Part shown: positions 54,494 to 63,629 of the stretch, in pieces
Position numbering within the stretch: position 1 is the first letter of the stretch
Layout: every line of letters begins with the position of its first letter
Origin: Patescibacteria group bacterium
Lineage (GTDB): Bacteria > Patescibacteriota > Patescibacteriia > Patescibacteriales > Patescibacteriaceae
NCBI GenBank assembly: GCA_028704945.1
Contig: JAQWEL010000002.1
Location: 1 to 64,000 of the forward strand
DNA: 64,000 nt
Reading direction: 5' to 3'
The notes under the pieces: generated by a model
Database searches by the model: none
What the model was told of the DNA's origin: nothing
The model's input: only the letters and a program-made list of their open reading frames with translations
Made by a program: the position numbers and the translations under genes

Positions 54494-55789
54494 TTAAATT
54501 TGTCCATTGTTAGCTAAATTCTTTAAAACCAGCCCGGAAACGAAAAAAAGCGTGATAATTCCAATATGCAAACTCCATAACCAATGATCAAAAAATGTGA
54601 TCACCAGAATAACTGACAATAACGATAGACTAAAAGACGCTAAGATTGGCTCTTTTTTTATAATTTTAAAAATGGCAATAAAGAATAGACTAAAAAACCA
54701 AAACATTAAGCCTAAACCCAAGCAACCCAATTCGGCCATAATTAAGAGCCAGAAGTTATGAACTGGTTGATAATCATAACTTTGTTTGTGAGGGAAGGCC
54801 TTTATTAGGGCAGCAGTATAATTACCTAAGCCATGGCCGACAATTGGCGCTTTTTTGATTAAAGTTTTTGCTTCCTGAACGTATAAAGACCTCTCATCTA
54901 ACGATTTATTTTCTAATCTGGTATTAAGATAAAATCTTGGCAAATAAAGATAGCCGTAATTAATACTTAAAGTAAAAATAGTTAAAACAATAACTACCAG
55001 CGGTGAGCTAATTTTTTTGATGTTTTTAATGTTTAAAATACTAAAAACAATTAAACCGATAAATAGGGCTAAGCAGCCCGAGCGTGAAAAAGAAACGAAT
55101 AAGCCGGCCGACAAAGGAATAAGCGAGATTAAGGCAAATAATTTATCTTGACTATCGCTTTTAATATAAAAATAAATAGCGATAATAATAGCTAAAGCTA
55201 AATAGCCGCCTAAGATGTTGGGATGGTCAAAGGAACCGTAAGCCCTGAGCCAACGTTCATTAAAATTATTATGATTAATTTCAATAACACTATCGCCTAA
55301 ATTGGCAGCAGCATGCGAGGCTAAACCCAGCCATTTATTGGCGGGCGCAGCTTGTGAAAAGAATTGTCCTAAAGCTAAAAGTGACGACAAGACAGCGCCG
55401 ATAATAAAAAATTTAGTCAGAAATTTAGACGGAAATTTGAAATTAACTATCAACCAAAAAAGTCCGATGCCTAAAAATAATCGAGCGCAAGCCCAGAGCA
55501 AGAAAATTTTATCAAGCGCAAAATAAATATGGAAAGAAGATAAAATTAACAAGAACCAAAGTGGCCAAAAAAAGAATCGGCGAAATTTATTTGTTTCTTC
55601 CAGACCTTGATATTTAACAAAACCTAACACCAGCAGCGCCGCGATTATCAAATCCGTTAGATAGATTGATGGAGTATTGTAGGCTAAACGATTGTTATCA
55701 ATAATCAATCTGGTCTGCCAAGGCAAAAGGATAATTAAGCCAGCCATCAGCCAGCTAAAAAGATGATTAAATAGTTTTAAGTTTTTCAT
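54494..55789 (-). CDS. O-antigen ligase/polymerase-like (Wzy/WaaL) membrane protein
   Basis: Polytopic glycan polymerase or ligase acting on lipid-linked sugars outside the membrane. About 431 residues from ATG 55789, preferred over ATG 55870 because the longer form would overlap the upstream gene by over 100 bases and add a polar, non-conserved stretch. About ten helices. The diagnostic Wzy_C-type loop lies between helices: LYVQEAKTLIKKAPIVGHGL, GNYTAALIKAF, and YQPVHNFWLLIMAELGCLGL, containing the conserved Arg/His. Substrate unknown. Confidence 0.85.
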   Translation of the reverse strand: MKNLKLFNHLFSWLMAGLIILLPWQTRLIIDNNRLAYNTPSIYLTDLIIAALLVLGFVKYQGLEETNKFRRFFFWPLWFLLILSSFHIYFALDKIFLLWACARLFLGIGLFWLIVNFKFPSKFLTKFFIIGAVLSSLLALGQFFSQAAPANKWLGLASHAAANLGDSVIEINHNNFNERWLRAYGSFDHPNILGGYLALAIIIAIYFYIKSDSQDKLFALISLIPLSAGLFVSFSRSGCLALFIGLIVFSILNIKNIKKISSPLVVIVLTIFTLSINYGYLYLPRFYLNTRLENKSLDERSLYVQEAKTLIKKAPIVGHGLGNYTAALIKAFPHKQSYDYQPVHNFWLLIMAELGCLGLGLMFWFFSLFFIAIFKIIKKEPILASFSLSLLSVILVITFFDHWLWSLHIGIITLFFVSGLVLKNLANNGQI

Positions 55790-56681
55790 AAAACTTGTCT
55801 TTAAATTCTTGCCGGCGATCAAGGGTATGAAGTTTGAGCGTGTGGTCATTGATAATGACGCGGGTGTCACGATTCATTAAATCGCTATGCTCGCGGCGTA
55901 AATGTTTTTTTTGCCAGTTACCCGAGATAGTTTCTAATTTATCCAATAGTTTGCTAATCGAAGATTTATTATTTTTTTTGATTAAGCGCTGGCGAGAAGC
56001 TATGGCGATTTGCCAGTTAGGTAACTGTTTTTTCAGCCAATTATTTTCAGAAATTAATTTATGAAAAGTTTCACCGCGTTCAAAAACAGGTGTTAAAGAG
56101 GCTAACCAGTAAGTTAAATAAATATCTTCTTCGCCAGTGTTTAGGCGGAAACGGACTAAATTCAAATGATCTTCATCAAGTAAGAAACTTAAGCAGAAAG
56201 TGTCGCGCGAACTGTTTTCACCGGGTCGGTCATTAGGTCTTAGTTTTAATATTTTTAGTGGCGCGGCCATAATCAATCTGGTCAGCCATAAACGATTTTT
56301 TTGGGTAATGATAAATAAGTCGATATCGCCCAAATCTTTAAGATTGCCATAGCCGATTTGATTAGCTACGGCAATTAATTTTACCCAAGGTAACTTGCCG
56401 AATATTTTGGCAAATTTTAAAGCTAACTTGAATTTACGATCAGCATAATTTTGCCGTCTAAGTCTGGTATGGATTTTTTGCTCGTCGCCAATAAACCAAA
56501 AACCTTGATTTCGCATTAAACCAAAATTATTGTCAGTTAGAGCTGGTATAATTTCCGACCACTGGGCATTGATGGGTAGGAATTGCCAAAGCTCCAAGGG
56601 TGTTAAGGGGAAAGAAAAAAGATCAAACCAAACGATCGTTCTCTTTATAGCTTCATTCAATTCTGCTTGGCGGTTTTGCAT
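55767..56681 (-). CDS. Nucleotidyltransferase-like protein
   Basis: 304 residues, soluble. The N-terminal part resembles a winged helix (TIVWFDLFSFPLTPLELWQF). The middle contains VANQIGYGNLKDLGDIDLFI, matching the G-S-x(n)-D-x-D polymerase-beta nucleotidyltransferase signature in a relaxed form (GDIDL, Asp pair). The C-terminal half is basic and helical. It lies between rmuC (2 bases away) and the Wzy-like gene (23-base overlap), so it may act in glycan assembly. The family is assigned by motif only. Confidence 0.6.
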   Translation of the reverse strand: MQNRQAELNEAIKRTIVWFDLFSFPLTPLELWQFLPINAQWSEIIPALTDNNFGLMRNQGFWFIGDEQKIHTRLRRQNYADRKFKLALKFAKIFGKLPWVKLIAVANQIGYGNLKDLGDIDLFIITQKNRLWLTRLIMAAPLKILKLRPNDRPGENSSRDTFCLSFLLDEDHLNLVRFRLNTGEEDIYLTYWLASLTPVFERGETFHKLISENNWLKKQLPNWQIAIASRQRLIKKNNKSSISKLLDKLETISGNWQKKHLRREHSDLMNRDTRVIINDHTLKLHTLDRRQEFKDKFYEKLKTI

Positions 56682-56683
56682 AA

Positions 56684-57766
56684 CTAATCATTTATTGGCC
56701 GATCAATTAAAGGTAATTCGCCAATGTTTTCCGAGCCGGTAATCTTAGCCACATCTTTATCAATTTTTTTAAATTCCTTAGTGGCTGAATTATAATGATT
56801 GACAGTAGTAGATAGGGTAGAGCCTAATTTTTCAACATAGGATTCATAAGCGGCTAAATGTTTGCCCAATTTTTCCACATTGTCTTTAATAATTTTGGCT
56901 GATTCCTCAATGGACATCATTCTTAAGCCTTGCAAAACGGTTTGTAAATAAGCGTAAAAACTGGTCGGGGAGGTGATGATAACTTTTTTTTCGTGAGTAG
57001 CGTATTCTAATAAATCGCGGGTATTAATTTTAACGGCACCGACTTTATTAACCAATAAATCATAATAAATCGCTTCAGCTGGAATAAACATAAAAGCAAA
57101 ATTAGTCGTGCCTTCAGTCGGCTTGATATACTTGGAAGTTTCGTCAATGCGAGTTTTAATATCTTGGCGGAATTGTTTTTCTAATTTTTCTCTTAATTCA
57201 GGCTCTTTGGCATTTAATAATCTTTCATAATTTTCTAAGCTGAATTTAGAGTCAATCGGAATAATTAAATCTTTTAAGAAAATAACCGCATCAACAATAA
57301 CGCCATCTTTAAATTGATATTGCATCTGCCAATTGGCTGGTGGCAAAGCATTTTTTAATATCTCTTCTAAATAGAATTCTCCCAAAATGCCGCGTTGTTT
57401 TGGGTTTTTTAAAATGTCTTGCAGGTTTTGCAATTGAGCGCTGAAATTAACCACTTGACGATTAGTTTCATCAAGTTTGGTTAATTTTTCAGTTACCTCG
57501 GCAATGGTTTTGTTGGATTCGTGGCTGATAGATTGGAGTAAGCGAGCGGTTTCAGAAAATTGATTGCGATTAGTTTCGTGGGTTTGGGTAAGTTTAGCGT
57601 CAACATCATGTCTTAAATCGTCCTGTTTACCCGAGATATTGTTTAAGCGGTCTAACAGCACAGCTAAGGTTTCATTGCTGCGGTCAGGCTTATTATTAAG
57701 TCTGACAATATAGATGATAGTACCGGCTAAAAGCAGGGCTAAAATTGCGATAATAAATATTTCCAT
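56684..57766 (-). CDS. rmuC: RmuC-family DNA recombination protein
   Basis: 360 residues. N-terminal membrane helix (IFIIAILALLLAGTIIYIVR), a long coiled coil (about 30-120), then the RmuC endonuclease-like core: KQRGILGEFYLEEILKNALP, DAVIFLKDLIIPIDSKFSLE, FAFMFIPAEAIYYDLLV, and ATHEKKVIITSPTSFYAYLQ. RmuC limits recombination at inverted repeats in E. coli, which is notable given the inverted-repeat elements here. It starts just beside repeat copy 4 and overlaps none of its neighbours. Confidence 0.92.
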   Translation of the reverse strand: MEIFIIAILALLLAGTIIYIVRLNNKPDRSNETLAVLLDRLNNISGKQDDLRHDVDAKLTQTHETNRNQFSETARLLQSISHESNKTIAEVTEKLTKLDETNRQVVNFSAQLQNLQDILKNPKQRGILGEFYLEEILKNALPPANWQMQYQFKDGVIVDAVIFLKDLIIPIDSKFSLENYERLLNAKEPELREKLEKQFRQDIKTRIDETSKYIKPTEGTTNFAFMFIPAEAIYYDLLVNKVGAVKINTRDLLEYATHEKKVIITSPTSFYAYLQTVLQGLRMMSIEESAKIIKDNVEKLGKHLAAYESYVEKLGSTLSTTVNHYNSATKEFKKIDKDVAKITGSENIGELPLIDRPIND

Positions 57767-57782
57767 ACAGAGTTGTTATAGT

Positions 57783-57878
57783 TTGATATTAATAAGTAAT
57801 AGTTCGCTCAATTTGACTCGCTGGACTGAAGGCCAGCGAGTCAAATTAATCCGCTCCACTATTACTTATTAATATCAA
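57783..57878. repeat. Bipartite inverted-repeat element, copy 4
   Basis: Outer stem: 20 bp perfect (57783-57802 with 57859-57878). Internal loop: TTCGCTCA / TAATCCGCTCCA. Inner stem: ATTTGACTCGCTGG/CCAGCGAGTCAAAT (14 bp) with 8-nt loop ACTGAAGG. It sits in the divergent gap between rmuC (starting at 57766) and the CtpA gene. Confidence 0.87.
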
Positions 57879-58038
57879 GAAGATTGTTAAAAGTTATTTA
57901 GGGCACAAGGCTCATTAACAGTATAGCAAGAAAGAGTATAAAGTAAAAAAAGAGTTTTGCCAAATCATCTATGGTCTATTTCACTTTTTATTTTTTAGGT
58001 GATATAATCAATAAAAGAATAATAAAATTAGTGAAAAT

Positions 58039-59313
58039 ATGTTTGTAAAAAACAAAAAGAAAGTGTTTGATTGGGGCAAATTTGGCGCTGTAACCGTCGG
58101 AATTTTTTTTATAGTGTCAGCCTCGTTTTTTTCCGGCGTTCTTTATTCTGATCGGGCGGCTGTTTCTGGCAAAACCAATAAACAAGTTAGCTTATGGAAT
58201 AAGTTGACCGGTCGGGAAGTGGCTAATGCTCAAGGTGACAGCATTGATGGGCAATTGTTTTCGGACGTGTGGAATGCATTAAGAGAAAATTATGTTGATA
58301 GCGATAAATTAAGCGATAAAGACATGCTTTATGGCGCTTTGACTGGTTTAGCCGCTTCGACTGAAGATCCTTACACTGTTTATATGACCCCGTCATCCAC
58401 TAAAGAATTCCAGCAGGATATGGCTGGTTCTTTTGAGGGTATTGGAGCTGAAATCGGCTTAAAAAATGAAATTATTACTGTAGTCGCTCCTTTGGATGGC
58501 ATGCCAGCTCAAAAAGCCGGCATTAGATCGGGTGACAAGATAACAAAAATTAACGGCGAAATAACTTTAGGCATGACTACAAATGACGCTGTCCGTAAAA
58601 TTCGCGGTCCTAAAGGCACTTTTGTTAATTTAACAATTTCGCGTGAAGGCCACAAAGAGTCACTCGAGTTTAAGATAAAAAGAGATATTATTAAGGTTAA
58701 AAGTATTAAAACTGAAACAAAAGACGGTGTTTTTATTATTCGTATTTCCAGTTTTAATGATGACACCGAACAATTATTTGCTGAAGCAGTTAATAAGGCG
58801 CTTACGGCCAAGCCTAAAGGTATTATCTTGGATTTGAGAAATAATCCCGGTGGTTATTTAAACACATCTATTCGAGTAGCTAGCTATTGGATAGAAAAAG
58901 GACCAGTGGTTGGTGAAAAGTATTCTGACGGACATGTTGAAAATGCTGATTCGCTCGGTTTATCTTTGTTAAAGAATTATAAAACAGTTGTCTTGATTAA
59001 TGAGGGTTCGGCTAGCGCTTCGGAAATTGTAGCCGGCGCTTTGCAAGACACTAAAAAGGCCACTATTGTCGGAAAAAAATCATTTGGCAAAGGTTCCGTG
59101 CAAATGATTAAAGATTTTTATGACGGCAGTTCACTAAAGGTAACTACTGCTAAATGGCTAACTCCGGCCGGTCGATCAATTGATAAAGAAGGCATCACGC
59201 CGGATGTTGTGGTTGAATTAACCAAGAAAGATTTTGATGCTAATAAGGATCCGCAACTGACTAAAGCCTTGGAAATCATTAAAAAACCAATTAAACCAGC
59301 CGTTAAAAAATAA
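58039..59313 (+). CDS. S41-family C-terminal processing protease (CtpA-like)
   Basis: 424-residue exported serine protease. Signal/anchor helix (FGAVTVGIFFIVSASFFSGV), cap helices, PDZ domain (about 130-220: FEGIGAEIGLKNEIITVVAP, SGDKITKINGE), and the S41 catalytic core. LRNNPGGYL, the Ser in GSASASEIVAGALQD and the Lys in KKSFGKGSVQ form the Ser-Lys dyad. Length is typical. It precedes the prepilin cluster by 24 bases and could process exported subunits; that link is inference. A TATAAT near 58001-58006 may be its -10. Confidence 0.95.
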   Translation: MFVKNKKKVFDWGKFGAVTVGIFFIVSASFFSGVLYSDRAAVSGKTNKQVSLWNKLTGREVANAQGDSIDGQLFSDVWNALRENYVDSDKLSDKDMLYGALTGLAASTEDPYTVYMTPSSTKEFQQDMAGSFEGIGAEIGLKNEIITVVAPLDGMPAQKAGIRSGDKITKINGEITLGMTTNDAVRKIRGPKGTFVNLTISREGHKESLEFKIKRDIIKVKSIKTETKDGVFIIRISSFNDDTEQLFAEAVNKALTAKPKGIILDLRNNPGGYLNTSIRVASYWIEKGPVVGEKYSDGHVENADSLGLSLLKNYKTVVLINEGSASASEIVAGALQDTKKATIVGKKSFGKGSVQMIKDFYDGSSLKVTTAKWLTPAGRSIDKEGITPDVVVELTKKDFDANKDPQLTKALEIIKKPIKPAVKK

Positions 59314-59337
59314 TAGTTTTAACTTATTTATCGTTTT

Positions 59338-60585
59338 ATGATTAGTCGCCGCTTAAGACAAGGTTTTACTTTGATAGAAATGTCTATTACGATTGCCGTC
59401 ATCGTGATAGTTAGTATCGTTATTTATGCTAATTACAATGAAATAAACGATACCGGTGAAATTTTGGCAGTTGGCGAGCAATTACGTGAGGATGTCCGTT
59501 TAGCTCAAAATTTTTCAGTGTCCGCTCACTTAAATAGAGGCAAACTGACTAACGGCTGGGGAGTTTATTTTAATCGTAATACTAATAAATATGTAGTTTT
59601 TTCTGATTTGAACAGTAATAAAACTTATGATTTTCCAACTAAGATTTTAATCCACGGTTCAGAAACCATTACTGCTGGCAAATTTAAGGATAGCTCTAAC
59701 AATGCTAATGATGTCCAATTGGGCGACGGCTCTAATTATATGCCAACAGTTACTACTGCTGGTGATGCGCCTTATGGCACTAATCGTTTTTCCTTTACTG
59801 GTTCGCAATATCTGTTTACTAGTCCAGCTGATTTAGTGCTGGGTACTGAAGATTTTACTTTGGATGTGATTGTCAGCGATACTTCATACACTACTGCGCC
59901 GCAAACCATTATCATGGCCGGACACTCTGATGACACTAGCGATGTTAATTATGAATATCGACTCTATCGCGACAGCTCCACAACATTAAAATTTGATATT
60001 AGAAATGATTCCGGTACCGTTTATACTTTGACGTCCAGCTCGACCATTACAGGTAATAATAAAAGTAGGCATGTTGCTATCGTTCGTAACGGTCGATATT
60101 TAATGATGTTTGTTGATGGGCAAACTCATGATACGATCGATATCGGAGCAAATACTTCAATTTGGTCTCAAGCTGAAAATACTTATATCGGAGCGCAGTG
60201 TTCTAGCTATTCTTCTGGCTGTACTGGTTTTACCAACTATCATAATGGTTATATCTCTGAAGTGAGATTAACTAAAGGTTGGGCGAATTGGTTTGAAGCT
60301 TTTACTACCCCAACCAGCGCTCGCGATGCTGATGAGGAAAAATATCGAGAAATTAAGCTACCGCCAGGCGTAGTTTTTGAGCGTTTATATCGTGGTGCTA
60401 CCACTACTAACGAATTAAATATTTATTTTTCGCCGATTAATTATTGGATGTATACTTCCAGCACTATCAATACCGAAAGAGCAGAGATTGTGATTAATCG
60501 CGCCGGCATGGCTGATACGGGTGAACCTGGCGATACGCCTAGAACTTTCTATGTCTGGCCATCTGGTTTGATTAGTTTAAAATAA
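59338..60585 (+). CDS. GspH/FimT-like pseudopilin with inserted LamG-type domain
   Basis: 415 residues. Class III leader and helix (QGFTLIEMSITIAVIVIVSI), then GspH-like strands (LREDVRLAQNFSVSAHLNRG, WGVYFNRNTNKYVVFSD). A module of about 190 residues is inserted (about 115-325) with the pattern of a concanavalin/LamG lectin fold: FTGSQYLFTSPADLVLGTED, RHVAIVRNGRYLMMFVDGQT, GYISEVRLTKGW. The GspH-like core then resumes (REIKLPPGVVFERL, ERAEIVINRAG). The insertion suggests carbohydrate or surface binding. First of six tandem prepilin genes. Confidence 0.85.
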   Translation: MISRRLRQGFTLIEMSITIAVIVIVSIVIYANYNEINDTGEILAVGEQLREDVRLAQNFSVSAHLNRGKLTNGWGVYFNRNTNKYVVFSDLNSNKTYDFPTKILIHGSETITAGKFKDSSNNANDVQLGDGSNYMPTVTTAGDAPYGTNRFSFTGSQYLFTSPADLVLGTEDFTLDVIVSDTSYTTAPQTIIMAGHSDDTSDVNYEYRLYRDSSTTLKFDIRNDSGTVYTLTSSSTITGNNKSRHVAIVRNGRYLMMFVDGQTHDTIDIGANTSIWSQAENTYIGAQCSSYSSGCTGFTNYHNGYISEVRLTKGWANWFEAFTTPTSARDADEEKYREIKLPPGVVFERLYRGATTTNELNIYFSPINYWMYTSSTINTERAEIVINRAGMADTGEPGDTPRTFYVWPSGLISLK

Positions 60586-60591
60586 CCGAAT

Positions 60592-61143
60592 ATGAAAAAA
60601 GGCTTTTCCTTAATCGAAATTATCCTGATAGTTGCTTTAGTATCGGTTACTTTTGTCGGCGTTATGGGTTTGACTAGGCGCATTATGCAGATGGAGCATG
60701 TTGTTAAAAATGATTTTATTGCTCAAGGCTTATTAAGAGAGGGTATAGAAATTGCTGCAGCCATGAGGACTGAAAATGTTTCTTCTTCTGTTTCTTTTTA
60801 CACTGATTTATCAACATCTACCACCGACGGGTCACAAAGGATTTTTTCAGCCGATTATAATTCTATTGATTATTCTGTTAGATCAACAAATATTAAAAAT
60901 ATTACAACGATTAAAGATAGCGACGCCAGAATTAAATATGATTCCACTGGCAAGGATTATAATATTAGTATCGGCACCCCAACTGAATTTTATCGGATGT
61001 TTACCGGCACTTATCATGATGGGACAGCTGAAGGTTCTGACCCGTATGTCAGGGTTAAAGTCGATGTTTATTGGGAATCTTACGGCAAAGGACATACTCA
61101 AACACTTACAAATGATTTTTATGAAACAGACAGCGGCTATTAA
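60592..61143 (+). CDS. PilV/GspI-like prepilin
   Basis: 183 residues with MKKGFSLIEIILIVALVSVT, the class III signal, followed by a helix and a beta-rich domain (YVRVKVDVYWESYGKGHTQT). The typical minor-pilin size and LTRRIMQMEH...ARGLL-like helix continuation fit PilV/GspI. It starts 6 bases after the LamG pseudopilin and overlaps the next gene by 23 bases. Confidence 0.82.
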   Translation: MKKGFSLIEIILIVALVSVTFVGVMGLTRRIMQMEHVVKNDFIAQGLLREGIEIAAAMRTENVSSSVSFYTDLSTSTTDGSQRIFSADYNSIDYSVRSTNIKNITTIKDSDARIKYDSTGKDYNISIGTPTEFYRMFTGTYHDGTAEGSDPYVRVKVDVYWESYGKGHTQTLTNDFYETDSGY

Positions 61144-61657
61144 AGATAATCGTGGCTTGACTTTGATTGAACTGATAGTTGCTGTCGGTTTATTTGCAAT
61201 TTTAACATTGGCTATCACCAGAGTTTATCTGCGAGTAATAGATGTACAACAACGTATTAACCAAGAACAGAATTTAGAAGGTGATTTAAAATATGCTATG
61301 AATGTTTTGACGGACGAAACTTCTAAAGCTAAAATTCATACAGCTGATTGTGGTAGCTGCACTGGTTGCGCCGGCAAATATTTTTGTTCTGATGGCGCTG
61401 GCCGATTATGTATGTTAGATGCTAACAGTAATTGCGTTGAGTATTTTTTAGATGCTAACAAACAGATTATAGTTAAACGTGGTGGAGGGACAGAATACGT
61501 CATTACTTCCAAAGATATTGCGGTACAAACTTTAAATTTTGAAATCGGATCAAGGGGGGATTATTTTAAAATATTAGCTAACATCAGATCAACTGAATAT
61601 CCTTCTCAAAGCTTGGTTTATCAAACTTTGATTGCTCAAGATTATAATATTCAATAA
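61121..61657 (+). CDS. PilW/GspJ-like prepilin
   Basis: 178 residues from ATG 61121. Longer in-frame starts upstream lie inside the previous gene and would bury the prepilin leader. MKQTAAIKDNRGLTLIELIV gives the class III motif. The body contains a Cys cluster (CGSCTGCAGKYFCSDGAGRL) and a beta-rich end (DYFKILANIRSTEYPSQSLV). Overlaps its predecessor by 23 bases, implying coupled translation. Confidence 0.8.
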   Translation: MKQTAAIKDNRGLTLIELIVAVGLFAILTLAITRVYLRVIDVQQRINQEQNLEGDLKYAMNVLTDETSKAKIHTADCGSCTGCAGKYFCSDGAGRLCMLDANSNCVEYFLDANKQIIVKRGGGTEYVITSKDIAVQTLNFEIGSRGDYFKILANIRSTEYPSQSLVYQTLIAQDYNIQ

Positions 61658-61662
61658 ATAAT

Positions 61663-62631
61663 ATGATTTTAAAAAACAGTTCAACAAGCTCATTGTTTAA
61701 TAACAAACAAGGCTTTATTTTCCCTATTTTAGTTTTTACTATGGCGGCAGTCATGGTGGCTACGCTATCAATGATGTCGATTTTAGTTATTAAACTCAGG
61801 GAAAGTTCTTTGGCTGGTAATTGTGATTTACGCGCTAATTATGCCGCCAAAATAGCTATAAATCGTCTATTGGCTAGTAATAATTTAAGCGCTTTTGCCA
61901 GTTGCACAGCCGGCCGTTACGTTAATTTTTCCGGTTCCAGTTGTGATTTGCCAGGTTCGACCAATACTATTACCGCCTTAGATAATGATTGTAGTTATTC
62001 AGCTCAGATTAATACTCGAGGCACTTCCAGTGTCAATATTAATGCTGTCGGACGCTGTAACCTTAATAACTGTCGAGGCTCTTCAGGCGCCATTGTTAAG
62101 ATTAATGCCAATGTGAGCGTGCCTGGCAAACCTTGTCCGGTTGATTCAACTGTTGCTTATCAAGGGAAGACTTATAAAACATTTTTTGCCGATTTGGATA
62201 AGGATGGAGTTCAAGATGCTGGTGAGTGTTGGTTGGGAGAAAATTTAGCCGCCCCATTATTGAACGATGAAACAACAAGTGCAACTTACACTGATAGTTG
62301 CGGCCCTTCCCATACCGATGTTATGGGTTATCTTTATGACAGCTCTATGTCAACGAGTTCAATTTGTATGAGCGGCTGGCATTTACCCACTCAAACCGAC
62401 TGGAATAATTTAATCACAGAGTACCCCAATAATGCTCTGTTGCCAGGATATTCTTCTGGTTTTGAAGCGCTGATGGCTGGTTATTATAACTCTGGTTGCA
62501 ATCATTATGGCACTAAGGCTTTCTTTTGGGTAGATGATGCTAAAAATTATATATCGATTGAAGATTATTCTCCTTATTTTTATCAAAACACTATGTCAGG
62601 CGGTCGTTTTAGTGTTCGTTGTATAAAATAA
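61663..62631 (+). CDS. PilX-like protein with FISUMP domain
   Basis: 322 residues. The N-terminal helix (QGFIFPILVFTMAAVMVATL) resembles PilX/minor-pilin anchors with an imperfect class III site. A short Cys-containing body follows. A C-terminal domain from about 165 matches the FISUMP/fibrobacter major-paralogous pattern: VAYQGKTYKTFFADLDKDGV, CWLGENLAAPL, CMSGWHLPTQTDWNNLI, and the terminal SGGRFSVRCIK. Such domains are common on surface proteins. Fifth position of the cluster is consistent with a tip subunit. Confidence 0.78.
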   Translation: MILKNSSTSSLFNNKQGFIFPILVFTMAAVMVATLSMMSILVIKLRESSLAGNCDLRANYAAKIAINRLLASNNLSAFASCTAGRYVNFSGSSCDLPGSTNTITALDNDCSYSAQINTRGTSSVNINAVGRCNLNNCRGSSGAIVKINANVSVPGKPCPVDSTVAYQGKTYKTFFADLDKDGVQDAGECWLGENLAAPLLNDETTSATYTDSCGPSHTDVMGYLYDSSMSTSSICMSGWHLPTQTDWNNLITEYPNNALLPGYSSGFEALMAGYYNSGCNHYGTKAFFWVDDAKNYISIEDYSPYFYQNTMSGGRFSVRCIK

Positions 62632-62635
62632 AAAA

Positions 62636-63052
62636 ATGAAAAAAGGATTTACGTTAGTTGAGGTGTTAGTTGTAGTGGCCTTGCTGGCCGTGCTTACCAC
62701 GGCTAGCGTGGCTGTTTTTAGCCGCATCCGTCGACAAAGCAGAGACTCTGTCCGAGTGGTTAATATTACTCAGATGCAAGTCGCGTTAAGAGCCTTTTAT
62801 CGAGATTGGGGAGTTTATCCTGAAGATATGATTAATGGTTCGAATTTGGCTTCGGGTAGTATTACTTATATGGATACTATACCTTTATATCCTCAGCCGG
62901 TTGATGGTAATTGCCCAGCTAATTCGTCTTATGATTATGAGCTTGGCGCTGGCAGCACAACTTATTCTATAACTTTTTGTTTAGCAGAAAAAATTGGCGA
63001 TATTGAAGGTGGAATTAATATTGTTACGCCAGCAGGAATAACACACCAATAG
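62636..63052 (+). CDS. Small prepilin (PilA/GspG-like)
   Basis: 138 residues. MKKGFTLVEVLVVVALLAVL class III leader, then VVNITQMQVALRAFYRDWGV and YPEDM, typical of GspG-type pilins. A short C-terminal domain has two Cys (GNCPANSSYDYELGAG, SITFCLAEKIG). It starts 4 bases after its neighbour stops and precedes the next by 3 bases. Confidence 0.87.
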   Translation: MKKGFTLVEVLVVVALLAVLTTASVAVFSRIRRQSRDSVRVVNITQMQVALRAFYRDWGVYPEDMINGSNLASGSITYMDTIPLYPQPVDGNCPANSSYDYELGAGSTTYSITFCLAEKIGDIEGGINIVTPAGITHQ

Positions 63053-63055
63053 TTT

Positions 63056-63610
63056 ATGAAAAAAAACGGCTTCACAATTTTAGAACTTTTATTGGCTATT
63101 GTTATAATGTCAATGTTGACGGTTATGACTGTTAAGATTTTAACGTCTTTAAGAATGTCTAATCGCGATAATAAACGAATTACTGATATTAAAGAAATCC
63201 AAAGCGCTTTAGAGCTCTATTATCGAGATAACAGCACTTATCCTTCGAGTTTGTCTGCTGGTCAGCCCTTAGCGTCTTCTTCAGTTACTTATATGTCGAG
63301 TGTACCCGAAAATCCGAAACCGGTTAATGATGGAATTTGTCCAGCTGATTCGTTTTATGATTATTCTTCTGATGAGAATGGCATTTCTTATCATATAAAA
63401 TTTTGTCTTGGCGCTCGGGTTTCAAGCGTTGGAGCCGGTATTAGCTATGCTATACCTGGGGATATTTTAACTTGTGTGCCTGATTGTTATCTGTCTTGCA
63501 AGATTAGCCCGAGCAACGGTTCGGATGGTTGCGGTAGTATTTGCGCTAATGCTTTAGATGCTTGTCCGACTGGTTTCACTTGCCAAAGTAATCATTGCAT
63601 CGTTGACTAA
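63056..63610 (+). CDS. Small Cys-containing prepilin
   Basis: 184 residues. MKKNGFTILELLLAIVIMSM leader, RITDIKEIQSALELYYRDNS, YPSSL, and a short Cys-rich tail (CVPDCYLSCKISPSNGSDGC). The tail is a miniature of those on the 21.1- and 51.6-kb pilins. Last complete gene of the six-gene prepilin run. No SD visible. Confidence 0.87.
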   Translation: MKKNGFTILELLLAIVIMSMLTVMTVKILTSLRMSNRDNKRITDIKEIQSALELYYRDNSTYPSSLSAGQPLASSSVTYMSSVPENPKPVNDGICPADSFYDYSSDENGISYHIKFCLGARVSSVGAGISYAIPGDILTCVPDCYLSCKISPSNGSDGCGSICANALDACPTGFTCQSNHCIVD

Positions 63611-63629
63611 AATATTGTATAATTTATTT

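Noticed and set aside
55790-55870. Longer start for the Wzy-like gene
   Set aside because: The extra 27 residues are polar, overlap the upstream gene and precede a better start directly before the first helix.
60776-61120. Longer N-terminus for the GspJ-like prepilin
   Set aside because: It would lie entirely within the preceding gene and place the prepilin leader in mid-protein; ATG 61121 gives a normal leader.
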